A stretch of DNA of 64,000 nucleotides from Dipteronia dyeriana (taxonomy: Eukaryota; Streptophyta; Magnoliopsida; Sapindales; Sapindaceae), in assembly GCA_032871835.1 (NCBI GenBank), contig CM065298.1:14823096-14887095 (forward strand), read 5' to 3'. Below are positions 1 through 11,872 of this stretch, piece after piece (position 1 is the stretch's first letter; each line of letters starts with the position of its first letter). The notes under the pieces were generated by a model. The model was given only the letters and a program-made list of their open reading frames with translations. It was not told the origin of the DNA and searched no databases. The translations under genes were made by a program, and so were the position numbers.

Positions 1-117
1 GTTATATATTTATAATGGAAGAATAAAATTCATCATATTTTTATTTCTCGATCAACTTTCATTTTCAAGCAATTCTCAAAGTGGAAATGCTGAGGAATGT
101 CACCTTTTTTTTTGTCC

Positions 118-190
118 CTTGCAGTGATATCACCGTTATAATAAGTTAAGTTTAAAAGGCACCTATTATGGTGAGCTACCGAAATTGACC
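118..190 (+). repeat. Left terminal inverted repeat of MULE 1
   Basis: This stretch matches, in inverted orientation, about 62213-62288 (high identity by eye) and about 4615-4690 (more diverged). It also matches 60580-60645 in direct orientation. The shared core is AAGTTTAAAA followed by a diverged CACCTATTATGGTGA. The next 60 bp, including TTGTCTGAAAATCAATC, are also shared with the inner side of the 62.2-kb end. Confidence 0.7.
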
Positions 191-544
191 TTAAAAAATC
201 GATTTTTTATTCTTTAAAGACTGTCGTCCAAAAAAGTTGTCTGAAAATCAATCATCTACTCCATTTTTTCTTCAGAAAACGAGCTCTATTCCAGATATTG
301 TACAAGAAGGTAAATTAATATTTCTGATCTTCATTTCCATTTTTTATTGTATTCCCATGTGGTATAACACTGTATGAACATTTATGAACATGTTGTCTCA
401 ATTTTTTTATGTTGATATCCTGAAGTTGTAAACGTTTGAAAAAGAATGAATGAACATGTATGCATATTTTTTTGTATATATATTTGGCCGAGTTGAGTTG
501 TAGTGGTGCAAACAAGTTTATAATCTTGGGTATAAAAGCTGGAA

Positions 545-1045
545 AGGTTTTAAAAAAATCTCGAAACATTTGTAAAAAAACTCGAAACATTTGAAAAAAA
601 ACTCGAAACATTTGAAAAAAAACTCGGATACGTAAAAAGAAATGCTCAATTCCTCGAAAAAAGGCTCGATCTCAAAAAAATAAAGCTTGATCCCAAAAAA
701 AAAAATTCGATCTTTGACAAAAAAAAACTCGATCCCTCATACAAATAGCTTGATCCCTCACAAAAATAGCTCGATCCCTCACCGAAAAAGCTCGATCCCT
801 CACAAAAAAGCTCGATCCGTAAAATTAAAAGGTCGAACCATATTTGAAAAAAGCTCGAGCCATATGAAAAAAAAGCTCGAGACATATATAAAAAAGCTCG
901 ATTATGTAGAAAAAGAGCTCGGTCTTGAACAAAAAGAGCTCGGTCTTGAACAAAAAAAGCTCAATCCTGTTAGAAAATGCTCGATCATATATAAAAACGG
1001 GTCGATCATATACAAAAAAAGCTCGATCAGTTTTAAAAAAAGCTT
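545..1045 (+). repeat. Left internal array of GCTCGATC-type repeats in MULE 1
   Basis: Roughly 20-25 imperfect units of about 18-22 bp, each an A-run followed by CTCGAAAC, CTCGATCC or GCTCGATC and a short T/C-rich spacer. The plus-strand orientation is the same as in the array at 3595-4340, so the two arrays are direct, not inverted. Short ORFs on both strands here are products of the repeat and are not called as genes. Confidence 0.85.
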
Positions 1046-1131
1046 CATCTCTTACACTTTTGATTTTTGTTTAATCCTTTATAATAGTAAATTTAATATG
1101 AAATATTTTTGATGTTGGTTTTGACAGGACA

Positions 1132-2745
1132 ATGGATAGGGTGAGAATAGTCATATCTTACAACGGTCGATGGGAGCAATTACCAGACGGAAATCAGAGG
1201 TATTTAGGTTCCAATAACCAAGGTTTGTATGTGTCAAAGAATTTGAGTTACGATGAACTGGTATCGATCGTGCAAACCATTGTGAAGTTTGATGAGAACA
1301 AATACAGTGCTAAGCTACAGTCTCTATCAATTGTTCATAGGACTACATGTCGTACATTTATAAAAACAATGATGATGTTCAGTTTATGCTAGGGGAAGAT
1401 AGGGTGATCCCTCAAGTATGTGTTAGTCTAATCGAGAGGCCAGCAGGAGGTGTCATTAGTGAAGATATCCCTCATCCTGATAACACTCAACAATTTCGAT
1501 CGTCAGGCGGAAGCAACCAGTTGTTCATAGAAAGAAGTGGGATTAATGGTCAGGAAAACATATGTATTGTCCCACCGGAAGTAGCCGCCCATGATAATAG
1601 ACCGGGACCTCAATTCGACGATGTATTTGGTTATCATATTGAGATGAATGGTAGATAGTACAACCACCAATACAATGAGATCTACAATGACATCAAGAAT
1701 GAGGAGAATACAACATTGAATGTTGGGGTGAATCATGAGGTAGATAATGAGAGCAATTTCAATTCTGTAGAAAATGCAGAGGAAAATCAGGATGATGCTG
1801 AACCTTTCGAAACGGAAAGACGTGTAAGACATGTACATAGATTTAGTTCCTGTGCACCAGATATAGTTGGGACTTTCGAGGGATGGGCTAATGTAACTCC
1901 AGATGATTCTGATAATGCCACAACATGGGTTATTCCAAGAGCAGAATCATACTCGTTTGGTATTGGTGGAAGCCGGAACTTGGTTGAAGATGAACCTACA
2001 AGCATGATATATAAAGGCTAATTTTTTCCAACGAAAAAGGATTTGAAGAGACTAGTAGGCCATTTTGCAATATGGTAGAATTTCGAGTGAAAGGTGAAAA
2101 GGTCCAATAAGACAACATTACATCTAGTTTGTTTGATGGAAAATTGTACATAGAAGTTAAGAGAGGTGAAGAGAGATGAAGACGCATACTTTCAAGTAAG
2201 AAGTTTTGTCAACGAACACACTTGTCCGTTAGAGGAAATTCACCGCTGGCACCGACAAGCTAGTGCAGTCATAATTGGAGAAGTTATTGCACCGAGACTT
2301 CAACAACAAGATGGTCGACTAATGCGTCCGAAGGATATAATCGCCGACATGAAATCAATGTATGGAATCCAAATCATGTACAGTAAGGCACATGTCGCCC
2401 TCGATTATGCGTTGTCACTTGCATACGGAACGCATGAGGAACCCTTCCAACTGCTTCCATCATTTGGTTACATTTTGGAACAACAAAATCCCGGCACAAT
2501 CACTGACTTACAATGTGACGAAGATGGTAAATTTCTGTACTTCTTCATGTCGATTGGTGCCTCACTTAGAGGATTTCGAACATGTATGCGTCCAGTCATT
2601 GCCGTTAATGGTACCCATTTGAAGGGAGGATTCCGGGGGTACAATATTTGTTGCAACAGCACAAGATGGGAATGAACATGTGTATCCAATTGCTTTTGGG
2701 TACGGTGACTCAGAAAATATCTGCAACAAAGATAAGTACGATAAG
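1132..2745 (+). pseudogene. MuDR-type (MULE) transposase, truncated and frameshifted
   Basis: Pieces of one MuDR-like transposase lie in several frames. 1132-1330 encodes the N-terminal region (MDRVRIVISYNGRWEQLPDG), 1350-1660 and 1716-2021 encode acidic linker pieces, and 2166-2680 encodes the region from a zinc-knuckle-like HTC segment into the MULE domain (RPVIAVNGTHLKGGF). A frameshift near 2638 moves the frame to GTIFVATAQDGNEHVYPIAF. The reading is then lost near 2745, before the rest of the catalytic domain. In the family the first catalytic aspartate lies in the motif VDGTHLKG. Here that codon is AAT (Asn, 2607-2609). Missing C-terminus, frameshifts and the D-to-N change all mark it as dead. 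Confidence 0.8.
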
Positions 2746-2769
2746 TATCCATACAATTTTGGGCACCAA

Positions 2770-3553
2770 CAATAAAGTACAATTTGTAGTTCGAACTTCT
2801 TACCAATAGGGCATGAGATATACCGTATATATTGTAGGTCTCCACCCTGTATACGTCAAGGCCCTTTTCCTGCTGGCGTCGCTTGAACCCGTCTCTTCGC
2901 CCGTCAAGCGCATGCTTGAATGAGTAAATAGAATGCATGTACACGTGGGCACCCCACGGGAACGCATCGAGCTCCTCAACCAACAGAAACTGCCAAACTG
3001 GAATATTGAATCTCTCATCCACCCCCATCAGTATCCAATTCAGCATATATAAGAGGCAGAGCTTGACAACATCGTACGCCTTTCCGAACTCTGCGCCGGT
3101 GACAACACCCCAAATCTACTCCAGCGACACCTTATCGGCTCCAGGAAAGTACCGCTAATGTATGTCATTCTCCACTGCTGCATACATGGTGGTCTCTGGT
3201 ACAACTCCAAACCGTAGTCCGGTGATCAGGTAAAATTCCACCTTCGAAAACCTCACCAACTGGTTTCCTAACATGAAGTGCATCTCATCTGTTGGGCCGT
3301 TATGATGGAGCTCCCTCAAAAGCAACCGATGGATAATACCATCGGAAAACATCATCTCCCTATGCATCGTCAAGAAATGCCTGAAACATGACGCCATGAA
3401 CCGACGACGGTCTTCATCTGCAAATTCTACAGGGACACGGTTCAGCGCATCGTCTATATGGGCGAGGGCATCAAAATGGTTGTGTCGTATCAATTTACCC
3501 TCGTACCAGTATCCTTCTGGAGTTTTAAGCGAATCCCTCAACCTAATTCTCAT
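2770..3553 (-). pseudogene. DUF1985 (Ulp1-protease-associated) protein fragment
   Basis: Read on the minus strand from the Met at 3553, this encodes a DUF1985-like domain: MRIRLRDSLKTPEGYWYEGK, then GNQLVRFSKVEFYLITGLRF. After an in-frame stop at about 3155 and a second near 3116, the same frame continues with MLNWILMGVDERFNIPVWQF and FPWGAHVYMHSIYSFKHAL. DUF1985 is normally the N-terminal part of plant Ulp1-like cysteine proteases carried by MULEs. No protease domain follows, because the frame ends near 2770 where it meets the transposase remnant. The two nonsense codons and the missing protease indicate a pseudogene. The host protein's role in transposition is not established. Confidence 0.72.
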
Positions 3554-3594
3554 CTGTAATGTAACAGAAATACAACATCATTAAACATAACAAA

Positions 3595-4340
3595 TAAAAA
3601 AGCTCGATCCAATTCAAAAAAAATTCGAACCTATTGAAAAAAGCTCGAATCCTTAAGCTATCCTTTTTTAAAAAGCACGATCCCTTTTTAAAAAGTTCGA
3701 TCCCTTTCAAAAAAGCTCGATTGCTTTACAAAAAAGCTCGATTCCTTTTCAATAAAGCTTGATCCCTTTCAAAAAGGCTCGATCCCTTTTCAAAAAGCTC
3801 GATCTCTTTTCAAAAAGCTCGATCCCTTTAAAATAGGCTCGATCCAATTCAAAAACAGCTCGAACATATTCAAAAAAACTCAAAACCTATTCGAAAAAGC
3901 TCGATCATTATGGCTCGATCCAATTCTAAACAAGCTCGGTTCCTTTTCAAAAAAGCTCGATCCCTTTCAAATACGCTCGATCCAATTCAAAAACAGCTCG
4001 ACCCTATTAAAAAAAACTCGAAACCTATTCAAAAAAACTCGATCCTTTTCAAAATGGCTCGATCCAATTAAAAAAAACTCGATTCGTTTTCAAAAAAAAA
4101 ACTCGATTCTTTTTCGAAAAAGCTCGATTCCTTTTCGAAAAAGCTCGATTCCTTTTCGAAAAAGCTCGATTCCTTTTCGAAAAAGCTCGATTCCTTTTCG
4201 AAAAAGCTCGATTCCTTTTCGAAAAAACTCGATTCCTTTTCGAAAAAGCTCGATTCCTTTTCGAAAAATTAATTTTCACGAAAATAAAAGCTCGACTAAA
4301 CAAATAAGCTCGATTCTCTTGAAAAAAGTCTCGATATCCC
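3595..4340 (+). repeat. Right internal array of GCTCGATC-type repeats in MULE 1
   Basis: About 35 units of A-run plus GCTCGATCC plus CTTTTC or AATTC spacers. From about 4110 to 4267 the array becomes a nearly perfect 21-bp tandem of about 8 copies, each with CTCGATTCC followed by TTTTCGAAAAAG. The regular minus-strand ORF over it (repeating Ser-Lys-Arg-Asn-Arg-Ala-Phe) is a by-product of a period divisible by three. Confidence 0.88.
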
Positions 4341-4700
4341 AGATTTCATCTTCCTCAACTGATATTCAACCAAATTACAAACCCTAACCTAAACCACAAC
4401 CATTCTCACATCTCTATTTTAATCGGTTTCTACAATTCCTATCAACAAACTCAATTCTAACATGTAATGCAAGTTAAGAACAACAAAAACGAGGAAAAAT
4501 AACCAATCTTACATTTGTCAATCGCAGCTCTTCCGGTCACTTCACCGTCGATTAGTTTCCCGTCGGTTTGACTGTTGCTTCTCTCTGACTTTGAAAACGA
4601 CAACTTCCTCACTGTTTTAATATTTCGGGGTATTTTTGTCTCAACGACTTAAATGGTGCATTTTAAACGTACATTAGTAAAGTGGTGATATTTGCACAAC

Positions 4701-6478
4701 ACACCCCTCAAATAGTGCCAAAAAAAATTTGACCCCATTCTCAAACTTTAATAACAGATGACAACGTCCCAAATGCTCCACAATAGTTAACACCCCTCAT
4801 CAACTAATCTTTATTTACGCACTTTTTATGTGGGGTTCCTACTATTTATAAATGTATGTATAATTTTTAAGATAAACAAATTATTTTTGAGAAAATAGTA
4901 ATTATGTGCTTTCTTGTGTAACTTGTAAGTATTTTTTTTTCAATCAAATGTTTTATCTAAATTCAAACAAAAAATTATAAAATAAGGACATCTATTCATT
5001 CTATTGATTGCATACTCACTGCTAGCTGCTCTTTGATTTCTTTTATACTTTCATTTTTATATATGAATCTGCTCGTATGAATGTGTCCATTGTCCAAATA
5101 CATGAAGACACCATTGCTAGCTGTTGACTATATTTTTAATTTTTCTTTCCAATAATTTTTTTTTTTGTTGCCTTTGTCTCCGAGACAGGAAACTGAAAAT
5201 GGGTCTTCAGTCTTCTCCACTTCTTGATCAATATTTACTTTGACTAATTCACAAAATCCATTAGTACGAAGTTGGTACTTGGTACATAATGTTATGTTGA
5301 TACATATTAATTTCGTCCAAAATTTTATTGTGTAAGAAAATACTTCTAGCAAAAACATTTTCTCTCAATTCATCCGGTGTGTATTTTCCCTTTTACGTTA
5401 ATGATAATGGTTTTGAATCTCACTACGTGCTTTATATAAGCATACAAGGATAGTTTTTTTTCCGATATTACGAGAATAGATATATCTTAATTATTAGAGT
5501 ATTGAAAGGTAACTTTTTAAAAATTATGTTATCCGATAAATATTTGTATTATTTATGTTACTGTTTATCATTTTTTTTTTACATTATATTATGTAACGCT
5601 TCACATTTAAGTTTATTTTAAGGTACACATTAATAAGAACTCAGTTTAATTATATTTTATCTAAAAAATAGTTTGCCTAAATTTCAATGGAAAATAGTAT
5701 TTCCTAAATGCATAAGTAATGGTTGGTGATGTAATAGTGAGACAAACCTAGTATAAATCAAACGGTGGACATGTGATGATAAGTAGGGCGAAATCCAACG
5801 ACACCATCAAACCTTTCGTGACCGAAAGACGACTCATCTCAACCGCTACAACAGTTGTAAACTGTTATATTATATTATATTGAATCAAAACTTCGATTCC
5901 ATGCATGTTCGAATGTGCCTTTGTTTCATCTTCATCGATTTTTCATTTATTTTTTTACGTTGAATTTTGACAGATTTATAAATAATTTCAATGACTTTTG
6001 GCTATTCACTTTAACAAAATAAGAGACAGATTCGGTGCTAATTTGTTTAATTCAATAATTATGATCTTAACCAAACCATAAATTAGGCTTTTTGACCTTT
6101 TTTTTTTTGTTGATAAATGATCATAATGTTACAACTCACAAATCAAGTATATATAATAATAATTAACAATGTCCATCGCGAGTCAAGTGAGTCCTTATGG
6201 GACTTACAAAATATTAAATATCTTTGTACAACAAATAAATATATAATTAAATAACTTTATATTATATACAAGAATGGGTACATATATATATATATATATA
6301 TATAAAAAAAAAAAATCACATAAGTATATAGACCGATAGAATTATATAAGGATTTTGAATATGAACTACTCATTTTATATACTTTGATTTAACATGTATA
6401 CACTTGTCAAAACACTTTTATAAATGAGTGACTTACATTCAATGTCCATATATAATTCCATCGGTACGCACTGATAGT

Positions 6479-6517
<39 letters not shown>

Positions 6518-7097
6518 TAAACTAGGTTGATTTTATGTTTCAGTTCATTGTTATCATCATCATATTAGATTATTTTTTTATTAATGTTAGGTAACCAACT
6601 CAAATGATGTGTCAAATGATTTATCCTACCATATCATTAATTATATCATGATTTATATGATATATCAAATCACTTAATATATTATTTTGGTTGAATCTTG
6701 AGTTACTCTTTTCGTAATATAGTATTACTTTATTTTTATTTTTATATTGTTATCATCGGTTCTCAAATTTAACGGTGTACATCTTCCCTACATAAATGTA
6801 ATGGGGATTTCAAATCCCCTAACGTGTATTTATCAATTTATATGGGTAAATTTCTACTACAATAAATAGATTTTATCATCGTGTCAAATAGATTTCATAA
6901 CAATAAATATTCAAACAGTAAATACGTGTGTTTGTTTTTTTTATATAAAGAATATTTATAACCACTTTACTCGTATGATTAACGGGTTGAATTATTTTAT
7001 GTATGCTATGCATCAATCCAATTCATGTTATATGTCTAATTATATTGTTTTTTAAAATAAAAAACAATTTGATTATAGAAAAATAAAACAACAACAA
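4701..7097. other. Gene-free AT-rich interval
   Basis: No coding region is supported. It holds AT microsatellites at 6281-6303 and 6484-6515 bracketing a small MITE, plus homopolymer tracts. The 76-codon minus-strand ORF at 5128-5358 has no recognisable family or gene context. Confidence 0.6.
6325..6480. mobile_element. Small inverted-repeat MITE, copy 1
   Basis: The left arm (CCGATAGAATTATATAAGG, then GAACTACTCATTTTATA) is inverted in the right arm (ATAAATGAGTGACTTACATT, then ATATATAATTCCATCGG). AT dinucleotide runs lie on both sides. A second copy is at 53088-53247. The target duplication is hidden in the AT runs, so the superfamily is not assigned. Confidence 0.6.
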
Positions 7098-7632
7098 CCA
7101 AGGGCGATTCTTCATGGGGGCTACAAGGGGCTGTAGCCCCGTCTGTCTTTTTTAAAAAAAATTACAAGTTTTTCATATTATATAAAATTAATATAAATCC
7201 AAATGTCCAATATAAGTGATCCACGTTATCATGTAGATATGTAGATATTATTATGAGTAATAACCTAATAGTATATTAAATTTTTATAAACCCAAGTGTA
7301 ACTGTACAAGTCATGACTTTTATACGTCATTTTAATTTTTATTAACAGATTCCACCGCATCACCACTCTTCTCTATCAAATATTCATTCTTCATTTTTTT
7401 TTTCTTTTTTTTTTTCTTCTCCTCTCTAATATTTTTCTTAATTCTTCCATATTAATCTATTAGTTAGGTATTGACGATCTAAATATTGTTCTACATTTAT
7501 TATATCTCATGATCCATTATATATTTACGTTTTATTAATGAAATTCATCTTTACATTAAGATTGTTTTAAAAAAATTATAACTAGTATTTGCTTCAACCC
7601 TATTATATAGAAAATTTTGGATTCGCCCGTTT
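7098..7632. mobile_element. Non-autonomous hAT-like element
   Basis: The left end CCAAGGGCGATTC and the right end read on minus, AAACGGGCGAATCC, form short terminal inverted repeats. They are flanked by a perfect 8-bp repeat AACAACAA (7090-7097 and 7633-7640). The subterminal GGGGCTACAAGGGGCTGTAGC palindrome is typical of hAT elements with GGGCGGA-type ends. No transposase is encoded in the 535 bp. The duplication is low in complexity, which lowers confidence. Confidence 0.55.
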
Positions 7633-9611
7633 AACAACAAACAAATTGTGTTGTTATCTCATAAAACTAAACAACCTACTGAGAAGCTGAAATGAAGGTG
7701 ACAAGCAGGAAAGGAAAAGCACTTTTAAAGCAGAAGACAATTGGTATCATTACATTTTCCATCACAACACAAAGTTAAGGAATATTTAGTGAATCAATTA
7801 CTTGCCCAGAAAGTAACACATGGACCTCACCTATTAGTTACTACATTTTTTTTTGTACTTGTTTTCTCACAGCTGTTTTCTATTCAGCTTTTGGTCACCT
7901 TTGTTTATAATTATTTAATTCTTCCAAGTCTTAAAAAGTCATGCAATTCACTTGCTTTCTCTTATTACAAGCAACATATATATATATATTTGTGTACATA
8001 TACATTGCATGGATGTGACATCAAAATTTACGCAATAATCCTAATTACAATTCGTTACTATAAGTCCATATAATACTTGTTTTCAGGTATAAATCCATAC
8101 ACGTGAATGTGTTGTGAATGTAATTGATGTTTTTTTTAAGCATTGGAGGTAAATCCATACATATATCATTTTTTTTTAATGTAATCGATGTTACACTTTA
8201 AGAATTGAACATTAATTTATGTAATTTAATGTTAAATTCTTTAAAACAAGAATCATTATTTTCAAAATACGTTTGGGAAATGTAATGATATCATTCATTT
8301 TATTATATAATAATATTATATTGGAATCTATGGGCCTACCGGCTTAATTTCCTTTGAATTTCTCATTTTCTTGTGAATTTAATTATTTGAAGAGCCTAAG
8401 CAAGAATTTTGTCTTAGTCCAGATTCTTACACTTTTATTGTCAAAAGGTACGAGTCTTTGTAGAAAGAATATTTTAATTTATTGACATATTTGATTAAAA
8501 GTAGTAGCTTCTATATAAAGATAATATTAAAATCGTGAAGTACGAAAGATGTCTTCATTCTCTTATAGTGAGAGATTTATTTTATATAATACCGTGCTTA
8601 TAAAAATTGATCTCCTTAGATTCTACAAACCCCCTAAAGTAATTATGATCAATATTGTAGGAATACACAACTTGTGGCCCAAGCAATTTAGTCCTTATCG
8701 GTGCACCAAATGGAAGATCACTCTTCAAACGAAATTAAAATAATATACTTTTCTTAAATGGTAAACCAATTCACAAATTAATCTTGCGCCGTCTCAATTT
8801 CAAAATATAAATTCATTGAACACTCCAAAAATAATATCATTAAAAAATGAAAAAAAAAAAAACAATTTCATGTGTGTCGGGACATAGTTGTCATAAAGGT
8901 AAAAGATTCATGCAGGCCCCGTTAAGCCAGGGCCAGCTAAAACCGGGTCGCCCATCAAATCTTTCTTTCTTATCTCTAAAATTTAGGGACCCTTTTTTTC
9001 TCATTTCATTTGGATAATTTTTTTATTTTTTATTTTTCATGAAAAAAAAGGGTCAAAGTGTTCTAATCAAAATGTCCTTCTAGAACCAACTCTTTTTAAA
9101 AAAAATGTATAAATATTGAAAGAAAAAAATTAAAATTTCTTTGTTATTCAATTGGTCCCTATTTTTTGTGTTAATTTTATGTTTTTCCTTCAATTTTTTT
9201 TTATTTTCTCTTAGTACTTATAGAAAAGGTCATATTAATCATAATGGCCGATAATTAATAAAAAAAAAGTATAAAATCGATGAATAAACCCTATCAATAA
9301 TTATCGTATTTGTTAGCTTACATATTTTATCTTTATATGAATTATTATGATAAAGAACCAACCAAAAGGTAAAATCCTATTAGAACTATAATGACTTGAT
9401 AATTTAAAAAATATAAACATAATTTAATAGTTGGGTACTGAAACAATTACAATTCTTCCTTAAAAAAAATGAACAATTACAATTCTCTAATCATACCCAT
9501 ATCTAATTTTGTAGAAGTTTTTTTTAACAATATGTTCAAGTAACTATTTATAGAATTATAGAAAGGTCGATTAGGTTTTTGTTTTGCTGATTAACAAAAC
9601 CTTCACCGAAA

Positions 9612-9746
9612 AGTCAAAAACACCATCATTAATTTGCATATTATTAGTTGGTTAGTAGTGTAAAAATACAAAACAAACTAAAAAAAAACCCTAAAATGGT
9701 GCATAATCCAAACTCCGCCATCCCTCAAATGAGTGTACTTTTTTGC
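9612..9746 (+). repeat. Local direct duplication, copy 1
   Basis: This 135-bp segment (AAAACACCATCATTAATTTG to CAAATGAGTGTACTTTTTT) recurs at 9912-10047 with only a few differences. The copies are direct and 300 bp apart. Confidence 0.85.
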
Positions 9747-9911
9747 TTTTGATAGTGTTTTTTTTCTTCTGATATTTATCTATAGGAGGGGGAAAAAAAC
9801 ACTATAAAACACACATGTAAATGTGTTGCGAATGTAATTGATGTTTTTTTGTAAAGCATTGCATGTAAATCCACACATATATCACTTGTAGATTTAGGAA
9901 ATATTATTATT

Positions 9912-10047
9912 AGTCAAAAACACCATCATTAATTTGTATATTATTAGTTAGTTAATTAGCAGTGCAAAAATACAAAACAAACTAAAAAAAACCCCAAAAT
10001 GGTGCATAATCCAAACTCCGCCGTCCCCAAATGAGTGTACTTTTTTG
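9912..10047 (+). repeat. Local direct duplication, copy 2
   Basis: Second copy of the segment at 9612-9746. The sequence between the copies (9806-9895) is in turn related to 8097-8190, sharing AATGTGTTG.GAATGTAATTG and the AAATCCA.ACATATATCA context. This suggests a larger repeat family sampled three times here. Confidence 0.8.
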
Positions 10048-11872
10048 TTTGGTTTTTTTTTTCTTCCGATATCTATCCATCTATCTAGGATTCGAGCCAT
10101 TGATTTATGAATTATTTACCCAAACTCCAAACTCATTTATCAATCAGCTTTGATAGTCCTTTTTTACTTATTAGTTTTTATGTTCGTTGATATAGTTCCG
10201 ATTCATTTATTTCATCATATATTTATATAAATAAAATAAATAAATTAAAACATGAGAAAAACATTATAAACTAAAACTATTTAAAATCTATGCTTAATAG
10301 CTATTGGTAATAAACAAACCTTTTTAAATGTAACAACGAAAAACAATTCTAAAATCTAACTAAGATACTTCCTATAATTTGTTTTTGAAAAATTTGCCCA
10401 AAATTTTCTGAAATTGGAACAAAATGTCAGGATCCTACATCATAAAATACTAAAAAAAAGGAGGGCTTTACAAGACATAACATTGAAAACAAAATTAATT
10501 ACTTAATAAAAAAAAAACAGTTGATTAGAACAAAAGCACAAGCAGATCTATTCAATCCCACAAATTCTGGAACCAAAATCCTCCAGCTTTCTCACGGTTT
10601 AGTGGTTTACACACCACAACTATTATTATTATTATTTACTTTCCACCGGTAATTAAGCTCTGTAAATCCAACCACTCTCAAAATTCCCAAAACACCCTTA
10701 TCAAATCAGTCCCCCAAATGCCTCAAGAATAAGGGTGACAACACTCTTGTATTTGTATCAAAATCGATAACATTAACTTGTTAAATTGTTTGGTAATCAA
10801 ACTAATCATGACATCATTTTCACTCAAATGCGCTTACCAAACAATCTCTTTAGACCTTAGTCAAAATTGTCTTCCACATTAAAATTGATAATCTTAATAT
10901 TTAAAGGATTAATGCTATACATCACAATCACTATCACAATTTTTTAATCATAACTAATATGACAATTAACGTGTCAATTAGCGTGTGGATATACATTAAT
11001 AATAATTTATCTTATTTATCTATCTATCCATCCACTATTGGGTGTCTCATCTACCATATGAGTTAGGATTGAAAAGTAGTAACAGTAGTTGTGATGTCTA
11101 ACATTATTCTATTTAAAATCGTCACGTAATTATATTATGTTCACTATTCATATTCGTAATCTTTTTAATTAATCGTATCAAAATCCATAATCCATTAAAA
11201 TCGTTTCGTGTTAATATCATCTTCACAGCGGTGTGTCAAAGAAAGCAGAGCATGATCATGAAAATGGTATTATTGTAAATTCAAATTACAGTTAAGCAGT
11301 ACAAGTGAAAATAAATAAATAAATAAATAAATAATTTAATAATAATTATATGATTTATGAATTATCAGGAGATAAAGAGGAAGTCTACATGGCAGTATTT
11401 TCTCTCTCTAAAGTCTAAAACCAGCTTTACATTCTCTGCCAAGAGCTCGCTTGATGCCAATTCATAGATCTTTCATTGACTCTCCCTCTCTCTTCCATAT
11501 ATATATATATATATATACACTTATATTAATATCATTTTGTCTCTCAGAAACCTCTCAACTTCCTCTGTTTTCATCTTCATCATCAAGCTAATTTTGGCTT
11601 CTTTCAATTAAACAGCGAATACCCATATCGTTTTTTTATTCAAGAAACCCAAAGACAAATAACCATTTTTCTGTTTTTTGTTTGTTCTTGGCTTCATTTC
11701 TAGGTTTCAGATTTTTTGTGTTACTTGATTTGATTAACCAACCAAGTTTTATTCTTTACCAAAACAGAAATACCAAACTTCTTGCTTGTTTCTTTTTACA
11801 TAAAAACACAGTCTTTTATCTTCGTTTTAGTTGGTGTTCCATTAAAAGTTAAGCCATCAAGAGATTATCAAC

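Larger units (their letters stand above)
110..4700. mobile_element. Degenerate Mutator-like element (MULE) with DUF1985 gene
   Basis: The ends carry related inverted repeats. The left end (about 118-190) has GTGATATCACC, then AAGTTTAAAAGGCACC. The right end, read on the minus strand (about 4690-4615), has AATATCACC, then ACGTTTAAAATGCACC. Between them lie a plus-strand MuDR-type transposase remnant and a minus-strand DUF1985 remnant, tail to tail, each flanked by arrays of a GCTCGATC-type repeat. MULEs that carry DUF1985/Ulp1-like genes are a known plant group (Kaonashi-type elements). The exact termini and the 9-bp target duplication could not be fixed, because both ends run into T/A tracts. 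The element is non-autonomous: the transposase is truncated and frameshifted. Confidence 0.72.
7633..11480. other. Gene-free interval upstream of the IST1-like gene
   Basis: AT-rich, with no supported gene. The ORFs at 7741-8073 and 8549-8743 show no family signature and look spurious. It contains two dispersed repeat pairs (8097-8190 with 9806-9895, and 9612-9746 with 9912-10047). Just upstream of the gene there is a CT-rich stretch followed by an AT microsatellite at 11496-11517. Confidence 0.55.

Noticed and set aside
646..1112. ORFs on both strands over the GCTCGATC array as proteins
   Set aside because: They are low-complexity products of a short tandem unit, with no domain.
7741..8073. 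110-codon ORF as a membrane protein
   Set aside because: The hydrophobic run comes from T-rich sequence. There is no family signature or gene structure around it.
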